Below, one piece after another: positions 24,431 through 33,439 of a stretch of DNA of 64,000 nucleotides. The notes under the pieces are model-generated. The model made no database searches. It had not been told where the DNA came from and saw nothing but the letters and a program-made list of their open reading frames with translations. Each line of letters begins with the position of its first letter. The stretch's first letter is position 1. The translations under genes were made by a program, and so were the position numbers. The stretch is from Albifimbria verrucaria (Eukaryota; Ascomycota; Sordariomycetes; Hypocreales; Stachybotryaceae), in assembly GCA_020081605.1 (NCBI GenBank), contig JAHREC010000030.1, positions 1 to 64,000 on the forward strand, in the 5' to 3' direction.

Positions 24431-25081
24431 ATGGCACCAAATCAGTTTCTTTTGGCAGCTGATAACCCTTCCGCATTGTTACCTTTGTTGCGTGAAAACC
24501 CAGCTCTCGCACCCTCACAAGACGAGCACGGGTACTCACTCGTTCATGCGGCGGCGAGTTACAATCTCCTAGATATACTACGAGCGCTGGTCCAAGAGTT
24601 TGAGGTGGACGTAAATATCAAAGACGAAGACAATGAGACAGCTTTATTTGTTGTCGAAACCGTCGATGCTGCTAAGCTTCTCGTTGAAGAACTAGGTGCT
24701 GACGTGCACCATCGAGGGTCTGAAGGTTTGACGGCCAAGGAAAAAATTGCGGCTGAAGGCGATTTTCCGGAAATAGCTGCCTATTTGGACAGCCTTGAAT
24801 CCACCACACGGAATGATGTTGAAGAAAACTCCGCCAACGCTCTGGCTGACAATGTCACAACTATACCCAACGGTATGTCTGTCACCGTCGGTACTATGGA
24901 TGAGACGCAGGAAGTCCCAGAGCTTTCCGATCCAGAATTTCGACGCCGCATAGACGAGCTTGCTCAGCGCGAGGATTTTAATACGCCACAAGGCCAGGCT
25001 GAGCTACGCAGATTGGTTGAGGAGGCTGTCTTGGGTGAAGGCTTTACTGCAGAACGTAATGTGCGATCCAGACAGGATTGA
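24431..25081 (+). CDS. small ankyrin-repeat protein (Ycr051w-like)
   Basis: Single exon, 216 aa, intact frame. Two to three ankyrin repeats occupy residues 1-125 (DEHGYSLVHAAASYNLLDIL; DEDNETALFVVETVDAAKLL; GSEGLTAKEKIAAEG), followed by an acidic linker and a helical tail. Layout and length resemble yeast Ycr051w and its uncharacterised ascomycete relatives. Probably a cytosolic adaptor; no catalytic motif. It converges on RPP40, whose stop codon lies only 8 bp beyond this one. Confidence 0.85.
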   Translation: MAPNQFLLAADNPSALLPLLRENPALAPSQDEHGYSLVHAAASYNLLDILRALVQEFEVDVNIKDEDNETALFVVETVDAAKLLVEELGADVHHRGSEGLTAKEKIAAEGDFPEIAAYLDSLESTTRNDVEENSANALADNVTTIPNGMSVTVGTMDETQEVPELSDPEFRRRIDELAQREDFNTPQGQAELRRLVEEAVLGEGFTAERNVRSRQD

Positions 25082-25089
25082 TGTTGCAT

Positions 25090-26469
25090 TCATTCAGGGC
25101 TAGATATCTCCCATAGGAGATACTGGCTGTTTGCTTCAGGTGGTCGAAGAAATGCTATCTCGGTGCCGCTACCGGTTACCCCTTCGAGAATGCAGTTGCA
25201 CTCATGAACAACCAGGACTGGCCCGGGCATGCCCTGATAACGTCTACAAGCAGCTCATGAAGCCAGTCTGTTGCCATGAGCCCTTGCCAACTGAACTTAC
25301 ACAAGTGCATTGTGTTCGCTTCTTCTTGATCGCCATTGTCTGGTGCACTATATCGCGAAAGGAAAGGGTCGACTGTGTCTTTTGCCTTCACCCGAGGACT
25401 AGCCAACCGTACAAGCGAGAACCACTCATATAATTCTGAAGCCCACTCTTCAAGGCCTGAGCGATCCGCAGTTGCAATCGTCGAAGGGGTATCGTCAATG
25501 ATACCGACTCAGTCTCAAAGCTATGAGTTACTCCGGGTGGCGATTCGAATCTGATAGGGGTGTGCTTTGACAAGAGTTTGGATTGAGGGCCTGATATGGT
25601 AGTTAGCTCAGCTGTTTCATCATTCGTGACAAGTCTTCGGAGTGCTCACTTGACTGAGCTACATCGCAAAATAGCCAAGTTACTGGTTGATTGAGTACAT
25701 GCCTGCAAGCGTATAGTAATCTCTCAAACCCCTTTTTGCCGTGAAGCATTGATGAATCTTTGAGATCATATGTGATGGCTGTCGATCCATATAAGCATTA
25801 GCATAATCGACCGTGAAATTTTGCTACTGTTCATAGTGAAGGGGTTAGGAATGCGTACCCCATCTAGGCTTGGGCCCGCGCCTCCCTTTCACTCCATAAG
25901 GCGTTCCCACAAGACCAGCTCGCTCGTAGGTTTCCTTATCCACGTACATGATCAACTCGCCTGCCAGAGTTAGCTTCCATATGATGAGCTGCGTTATATT
26001 GAGTTCTTGCCTCTGTGAAGGGTAAAGAGATTATCAGAGGTGGCCGTAGCCTCTGATAACATTAGAACATTGCCTGGGGTTGCTTCTTAGTTCGCGGAAT
26101 GACGATTGGATGGAATTGATGAGATCTCACCCCTTTAATATATTCTGTAAAAAATTCTCCTGTCAGTATGTCTATAAGTGGCATTATGACGCGGAAGTAA
26201 TGAGGTTGTTGGCGGCATTCGATGAGTCTCGAGCGTAGAAGGTCGGCGCATGATTGGGGCACAATCAGATCGACCAGCGAACCAAGTTAGCGGGACCAAA
26301 CGTACGAAGGTATTTACAAAATTACCTTGTGTATGAATTCTAATTTCTTCAGTGAAGTCCAAGGCTTTCCTCTGCTGGGCCTTTGCTGGGCATCGACATG
26401 TCCCATCGTGCCGTAAGTGACGAAACATTTTGGTGACTGGTACACCGACGGAGAGGCAGACGACCACAT
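25090..26469 (-). CDS. rpp40: RNase P/MRP subunit RPP40
   Basis: Protein subunit of nuclear RNase P/MRP, which trims the tRNA 5' leader and processes rRNA. Rebuilt from six exons (26469-26326, 26274-26131, 26073-26011, 25960-25859, 25778-25650, 25590-25090) to 361 aa; human RPP40 is 363. Anchors shared with the family are MPLIDILTGEFFTEYIKG, GELIMYVDKETYERAGLVG, PFLSRY and the C-terminal WQGLMATDWLHELL. The N-terminus MWSSASPSVYQSPKCF matches my recollection of fungal relatives. Intron 3 uses a GC donor (AGAG|GCAAGA). Intron 1 lacks its acceptor AG, explained by one missing base. Frame breaks near 26131, 25487 and 25180. All exon phases agree once these are allowed. Confidence 0.8.
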
Positions 26470-26942
26470 GGCGATTGCGATACAAGTTCAAAGAAGTTTT
26501 GCGTAAAGTGACTTATAGAACTATAAGGCAGGCACATGCCGTGTTTGCCTCGAGAAACTTTTGCTTTAATCACACGGCCCTGCAGCTCAACGTTAGCTGC
26601 TAAGGCTCGTTCAAAACCGAGTGGACCATTTGCTTTGTCGGGGATTTGTCGGGGAATCTTTAACGGCAATGGGGCACCGTCCTGTCTGAAACTTTGAGGA
26701 AATTCACATAAGCTCGGAAAAAGGCCGAATGTGATTAAAAATTGAATAACTTGCCCAAGAAGATCTGGATCATTTAGCTTGCAGTATTTCCTCGCTGGGT
26801 CATCAGTTGCGCGGTCGTCTGATACACCAGTCCCGACCTCATCAACTTGACAGCATATCACACAAACCACGAACTCTAAACGTTTGATGTAAACTCCTGC
26901 GAAGACGTCACTGACGCATTTAAATCTCTCCTATACGACGCG
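26470..26942. promoter_or_regulatory. shared divergent promoter of RPP40 and TRM11
   Basis: The start codons of two tRNA-maturation genes face away from each other across 473 bp. A long minus-strand open frame overlapping this region (26349-26870) is in a different frame from RPP40 and has no domain. Co-regulation is inferred from geometry only. Confidence 0.5.
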
Positions 26943-28511
26943 ATGGATTTCTTCATCAAGTTTGCTCAGGTGCATGAAACTTTTCGGCTACCTGAGATTC
27001 AGGCCCTGGCCATCGTGGAGGACGTCAAATTAACTGTTTTGGAATATGATATTAATGTAGGCCGAGCGACCTGAGCTCGTGATTACTGGGACTTTCTAAT
27101 GAACAATAGTCACCTTTCTGCCTTGTAAGGCTATCCTCAATCGAAGCAGCTAAGAAACTTATTCGCCGCTCCATCTTGGCACAGTCAATACACGAACTTT
27201 GGGGCAAGGGAACGACACTCGACGAGCTGCATCAAGATGTTAAGCAACGGACAGGGGCATGGTGGCCCCAGTACAAAGATGCCTCCTTCAGATTCGATGT
27301 TGAGCCGCATCAGGGCTCGCGGCCTAACAACCAGCGACTTGCCATCATTAACTCATTTCGTTTTCTTCCATTCGAGGGACCAATTCGTATGACAAACCCA
27401 GATGAGACCTTCACAGTCTTCGAGCTGTGGCCATGGAACAGCGTGCCGATGGGCATTGAGCATCCAACTAGCATGTATCTCGGCCGTTTCCTGGAAGCCT
27501 CTTCCCGCGATACCGTCTTGAAGTATGACTTGAAAAAACGCCGGTATATATCCACTACCAGCATGGACGCAGAGCTCTCTCTAGTGACAGCAAATATTGC
27601 CTTGGCGGCCCCGGGAAACTATTTTATGATCCATTTGTCGGTACCGGCTCATTCCCGATCGCCTGTGCCCATTTTGGAGCTATGGCATGGGGTAGTGACC
27701 TCGACGGCCGCAGCATTCGTGGCAACGGCGATGGGAAAGATCTCACCAGCAATTTCGAACAGTACAATCTGAAGTCCTCGCTGGGTGGTGCCTTCGCAGC
27801 GGACTTGACACATAGTCCTGTGAGGACAAATAGGCGTACCTGGGACGGCATAGTGTGTGATCCGCCTTACGGAGTGCGGGAGGGTCTCAAAGTGCTCGGC
27901 ATCAAGGATCCCGCCAAAGCTACATGGCTGATTGAGAAGGGCATCAAGTTCGGCACGTGAGTTCCCCATGGCCACTTTATTGATACTGCCAATCCGCTCA
28001 TCCACAAAGAATTGCGCTGACCATCTCTTAGGCTTCCAGATTATGTGCCACCAAAGAAGCCATATAGCTTCCTGGCAATGTTAGACAATATTCTTGTTTT
28101 CGCAGCCGAAACATTGGTTGACAACGGGCGGCTTTCGTTTTGGATGCCCACTGCCAATGACGAACAGCAGGAAATACCCATCCCGGAACATCCATGTCTA
28201 GAAATCGTTGTGGTATGTGTACAGGTTTTCAATAAATGTGAGTGATCTTCCACAGTGGTAAGAGCATAGGTATCTCCTACATCAGGGACAGTATACCTTA
28301 GCTTTTTATCACTGCTCATTCATGGCACGTTCTTTTTCTGAAAAGAGATACAGGGTCAAGGAGATTAATCACCTACCGCCGCCTTCCCGACGAACAAATT
28401 CCTCCCTCAGCTCGAGAGAGTTATACGGCACGCCAAAGCACAGGAGTAACAGCGGACGACCTTAATCCATTTCGACGCGGCTATTTCAGAAAATTTGAAG
28501 CTGATGAATAG
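26943..28511 (+). CDS. trm11: tRNA (guanine-10-N2)-methyltransferase catalytic subunit TRM11
   Basis: Four exons (26943-27056, 27110-27956, 28032-28237, 28354-28511), about 441 aa; yeast Trm11 is 433. The N-terminal THUMP-like part starts MDFFIKFAQVHETFRLPEI. The Rossmann methyltransferase has the SAM-binding motif FYDPFVGTGSF and the catalytic CDPPYGVRE. It ends WSRRLITYRRLP and FRRGYFRKFE, as in the family. By family it modifies G10 of tRNAs together with TRM112. The frame break near 27617 in GGAAACT is one missing base just before the SAM motif. Confidence 0.92.
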
Positions 28512-28787
28512 AATGCATGTCAAAACCATAAGACGACAGCGAGCCATCGCCATCTCGTGAACTACCATGTCGCCATGTGGCATTGAACTTGACCTGCCCC
28601 AACGATTTCCCTATCCTTATCACTTCCTATCTATGTTCTTTGACATCATATACGAGGATCATAGCTGGCAATATAAAACCCCTATCTCATCCGTAGTAGT
28701 CCTTCATGCTGAGCTATGGACGAGGCTAGACCCAGGACTCCAAAAAGTAAGACCGAGGTATCTGTTCCTTCTTCATTAAAGAAAAAT

Positions 28788-30028
28788 TTACCGAAACTCC
28801 ATAGCACTGAAACAACCACGATTTGGCACATGTTTCAACTCCAGCTGTTGAAATCTGTCCGAACTCATTAGCTCTCAATGGTCGAACGACCTGCGAAAAG
28901 ATAAGATGACTTACTTTTCGCTCTTTGAATGAAAATATATTCCGCTGACTTCACCCTTAATCTGATTAAAACAAATGTAGTAGAAGCCTTCAAAACTTGC
29001 GCCGGAAATGGTTCTCACTCGATGGTCGGGTACTAAAAATGCTCCTTCCATCGCATAAAAATGTTCTCTCTCTGTGCCATATCTGGAATAGAGACGGGCC
29101 CCTTGCGTGCGCTCTTTTGAAATGGGCGGAAGGCACTGAACTTGGACCAATGGCTAAGGTCTACTTTCGTGTTGGCGCCCCAATCTTCGTGCTGAGTGAA
29201 GAAATTATATTTGGTGCCAATAATCTCACCCTCGAAGAAGGTTGTGAGCGTGGGGTGGTCGTCGGTAAGACCTATTATGGGTCAGTGATGAAGCAATCCA
29301 AGAATGGCTTCAAATTCACAACTGACCTTGAATACGCAAGTAGCCGCAAAGGAAGGATTCCCGCATATCTACATGCTTGATTTCTACTTGCACGTCGTAT
29401 ACTTGCCTCTCCGACTGCTGCGTGCCGTGAAAACGGCTGCCAGGTCTTAAAAAGGAAGATGGTGATACAGCAAGTGTCTAGATAGATCAGAATTTGACAA
29501 GACAAAACATGTTGCGTATGCAGCAGGCCGTCACACTTACACGCATGCTGGAGTATTCAGGCCCCATTGAAGGCAACATATATCCAGCGTCTTCTTCCTC
29601 GAGATCCGGACTATAGGGTCGGCTTTCGCGACCAGGGATTCGGCAGTGCACTCGGCCATGCGCTGCACCTTTGGTAATGTCTCCTGGCACGAGGTGTCCT
29701 CGATCATGTGATCATGATGTTTGAGTACTTCAATATCATGTCCGGCTGGCACAGGGGATGTTGAGATTGTAACTCCGGGCTGCGGTCGCGGTGACATGGT
29801 CGTGGCTCTCGACATTGGATCGGCAGACGCCGACCGCTCAGAAGTCGAAACGTCCCCAGCGGATAATTCGTGCTGTACTTCCATGTGATCGGTGTCCATG
29901 GAACTAATATCGGCGCCATCAGTACGGCTTGGCCGTGATGGGTGCTGTAAGTCGTCGGGACATGTTGAAGAGGAATGAGCCGTTGGCGGCAATAGGGCAG
30001 GGGCTGTGTTCGAGGATGGGGTCGGCAT
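28788..30028 (-). CDS. gid4: GID E3 ligase substrate receptor GID4 (VID24)
   Basis: Recognises Pro/N-degrons and delivers gluconeogenic enzymes to the GID/CTLH ubiquitin ligase when glucose returns. Exons 30028-29541, 29477-29327, 29271-28915 and 28854-28788 give about 354 aa; yeast Vid24 is 362. The N-terminus is Ser/Pro-rich and disordered. The beta-barrel follows: RPGSRFHGTQQS, ESFLCGYLRIQGLTDDHPT, FFEGEIIGTKY, FMRWKEHFLVPDH, SGASFEGFYYICF, and the conserved end SAMEFR. Frame breaks near 29640 and in a T run near 29035 are single missing bases. The stop lies 276 bp from that of TRM11 (convergent). Confidence 0.9.
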
Positions 30029-32096
30029 GGTGGTAGAGCAGAGGAAGTGCTGGAGGTGGTGATGAGCTAGGTGATTCGGACAGTCGATGCGAACTGCAGG
30101 AGGAAGGTTTCGGCCGCGCGAGGATATGAGGATATTGATGTCGCCCGGTGCGAAATGGGGATTGGCGATCTTGGAGGACTTGAAGCCTTCAGAGGCCCTT
30201 ACCCCGAGTTAAGGATGAGATAAATCACCACCTGGGCGGCCTAGGTTCGATATGGACATGGAGGCAAAGCTGCTCAGCGCATGACCATAAGGGACTCAAG
30301 TACAAGCGCCCACGCGCATCACAGACGAAGCCAGGCGGTCAACTCGGCGATGGCGCAGGAAGAGAGTAAGGTTCAAGAGGAGGAATGAGGTGGAGGGAAG
30401 AGGTGGAAAAACCCTGGAGCCGCCGAGCAGTTGCCGACAGGAAAATAGAAAGGAAACAAGAAATAAGAAATAAGAAATGACAATGACAATCGCAACCAGC
30501 AGGAAGCGATAGCAAAAGAAATGAGACGTGTGGGATGATAAAGGTAGAAAGCGAGGTAGCGGACTAGGTAAGCGAACCCCGGAGAGAGGGATGAGGAGGG
30601 ATAAGGTAGATAGACAGGATAGTGCTAAGGGTACAGGCGACGGTAGGTAACTAAGGGTAAGGTAATGAATGGAGTAAGGGTCAGAATCCAGACGACAAGG
30701 GAATGTGTAGTGGTGAAATACGGCATGTACCTTTTCTTGGGGCCAGACCCGGTGATGACGAGACCTCGAGGGGTCTGGCTGGCCTTGGGCAAGCAAAACA
30801 GCCAAGATCGGAGGCAAAAGAGAAACACTAGGTACCTGGCCATGAGGTTCCCTTGCCTCTTGAACACGACACTGGCTACCCACAATGCATCCCGTCGGCA
30901 ACTTTGGCTGCAAGTTGCTCCCTTCTCCCTTAACTATGGGCCATCTGTGCGTCGTTAAGCCGGTACCGGCAAAATCTTGCCACTGTGGCGGTTATAGCCA
31001 GCCATCACCAGGCCTAGCACGGGTCCTTGCCTTTGCTGGAGGCAGGTATTGTTTTATCATGGGGTAGAGGGTCTCGGATGCGGGGGCTGCGGAGCTAAGC
31101 CATCCACCGCCTGCTGCAACTGGAGGTAAGAATGAGTACTCGGGTACTTTCAGCAACGGCAGGGTTTTTGTTGGTGTTGCGGGCGTGTTTTCAATGTTAT
31201 GACAACATATTCACCCAATCCAGCATTGCGTTTCAGAAAATTTGGGCACCGACGCCAGGTCCAATATGCACTGACATTATCACAGCTCAGTTCCTACTTC
31301 ACAATAGCACCGGGTTTTTTTTCTACTCTGTTCTTCCTCAACTCCGTATTTGCTATAGTCCCCAAGTAGACGATCCGAAATCTCACATGGCTTTAAAGTC
31401 ACCAAACACAACCCACTTGGGCGGAACGTGCAAGTCAAGGAAAGTCACGAAATGTAAAAACAGTACTACATGACAATGATTACCCTGCGTTTCGATTGTT
31501 TCCCCAAATGGAGCCACTATGCCGTTCTCGTCATACAGTGCTCTGTAGATCATCGCTTTGTAGATGCTACGTCGAACCAATGTCTATCCAACTGTTTGGG
31601 AAGTCCTTAAAATGTGAGGAGATACAAGTGCATTCCTCTTAACCTTCAGTTGCCGATCAATCCCTGCCGCGCAATAGAAATAAGGTGCTGGTAAGCTTCC
31701 GCGTTCCTTTAAATTGAGATATGAATGCTACCATCTGTCCACGATATTGTGAAATGACAGAGCTTGCTTCCCCAGCGTGCTTGATGAACAACGTCCCTTC
31801 AATAAATACAATCCCTTCAGCCGATATCGACTATCTGCTCGGCCCTAATCCCGCCTAGAGGGGAATAACATCCAGGACTCTCTCTGCCATCCTAATCTAG
31901 AAAATGGTCTGTGCTGTTATATCTTCAAGGGCAAATGATGTTTCATTTGATGCCAAACGGCCAGCCACTTACGTGGCTACGACACACTCGAGTTGCTCTG
32001 CCAGGATTAAACCGCCGACTTATGCTCTTCGCCTCAACACCTGGGTATCTTAAAACTGCCTTCACGGGCTGCCGAAAGCTTTCGCCAACATCTCGC
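30029..32096. other. 2 kb intergenic region with unexplained open stretches
   Basis: Upstream of GID4 and downstream of mago nashi. The GID4-proximal part is purine-biased on the plus strand (about 30340-30680), which creates a low-complexity 205-codon minus frame I reject. At 31383-31950 on the minus strand there are short coding-like stretches, reported in the findings, that I could not assemble into a known protein. Confidence 0.45.
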
Positions 32097-32845
32097 TTAA
32101 ATCGGCTTGATTTTGAAGTGAAGTGCGATAAGACTAAATACCAGTGCCTTCAGATCTTGGACGAGATAGTAGAACACGCGCAAGCCCTCAGGGTCCGCAG
32201 ACTCTGTTACGTCGACTAGGGATCCGATTTTGGCCGTCTACGTACTGTCAGTCATACAGTGAATGGACTCCCAACATGCTCTAAAGCAACATACCTCGAA
32301 CGAGATGTGGTCATTTCCCAACCGGATCTCTAGCTCTTGACGGCCGTCCTTGTTCTTCTGTGGCCATTTCGAGTCGTCTTCCCTATTACGCAGTGTTAAA
32401 TGCATTCAATCGAAAATTGGCTCCAGGCCTACTTCAGGATCTCGCTCGTCTTTATGATTCGTTTGATTTCATCCACAATGACAGAGCTGACACACACTAA
32501 TTCGTGGTTAACATTGGTCGCCCGTTCAGCGGCAACAGTGGTGCCGCAGGTTCAACTAACTCTCTTTGCGAATCAAGCTGTCGTTACGGTAGTTGGAATT
32601 GTTGGCATATCTAGCAACTGCACTGCGACCATCGCCGACAGCTCGGAAGTCGAATTCTGAAAACCGCCCTGGTCAGAGCTATCCGTCAAGAGGTGGTTGA
32701 TCCCACATACCTAGGAATTCGTGTCCGAACCTGCCCATGTGGCCGGAGCTGCACACCGTTTTGTAAGCTTAGGGCATGTACAAAACGAAGCAGGCGATAA
32801 TACTCACTAGTAACGAATGTAAAAGGGTTCATTTGTGGCCGTCAT
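32097..32845 (-). CDS. mago: exon-junction complex core protein mago nashi
   Basis: Partner of Y14 in the exon-junction complex. Six short exons (32845-32808, 32748-32711, 32656-32561, 32496-32433, 32382-32295, 32237-32097) splice without any frame break to 154 aa. Hallmarks are [55 protein letters not shown] and [20 protein letters not shown], ending FKIKPI. Exons 1 and 2 are 38 nt each. All introns have GT-AG ends. No exon exceeds 47 codons, so the gene is easily missed. The start is MTATNEPFY. Confidence 0.96.
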
Positions 32846-33439
32846 GGTGCCTTCTGGTAGTTGGTATTGAGGTTGGCGGCTCCGTGCAGGGACGAGTCGA
32901 TAATCTCGAGGCAGAGATAGTGGGGTCCTGCAGAGGTGGTTAAAGGTCGGTGTACTTCTACGTCTGTACATCCCCACCATTGAGCTGTGAGATTAAGGTC
33001 GGTGAGTTTAGGTACATGATCCGCGCCTTAGGTTTCGTGGTGGGATCATGTATATGTACTTGTAGCACAAGCGGCTCACCCACGTGATCTCAATGGGCTC
33101 CTTGGCCTTTCGCTTAGTGCCACCTGTTCGACGTCGGCGCTGGCCAGATCCTCACGAAAGCTCACGTTTGCCCAAGACAGAGTCAGAGAAAGTGCCGGTC
33201 GTAGACGACTTCCCGCGGATACCGGCGACCTCAGACCTGGCATTGGTGCTTCGCAGATTCATCGGATGGCCTTGGCCACTTAATTCTATCTTTTCTCCTA
33301 CCTCGAAGCTGGCTACTCGAGCTGTCAACTGTCCCTCTCTGAGCCCCTGATACTCCCCACCGCCGACCCGACTTTATCCCACCTCTGCCTCCTCAAGCAC
33401 TTGCTCGCGCCTTGCAACAGGCCACAATCTACCTCCAAG
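32846..33439. promoter_or_regulatory. divergent promoter of mago nashi and beta-COP
   Basis: About 590 bp between the start codons of two divergent core genes. It contains a CT-rich stretch before the beta-COP start and a CACGTG near 33080. No coding evidence. Confidence 0.5.

Noticed and set aside
26349..26870. 173-codon minus-strand open frame
   Set aside because: Its 3' part overlaps RPP40 exon 1 in a different frame from the one matching the RPP40 family; the rest is divergent promoter.
28997..29380. 127-codon plus-strand open frame
   Set aside because: Exact antisense of the GID4 barrel exons.
30296..30913. 205-codon minus-strand open frame
   Set aside because: Low-complexity Leu/Ser/Pro reading of a purine/pyrimidine-biased promoter tract; no domain.
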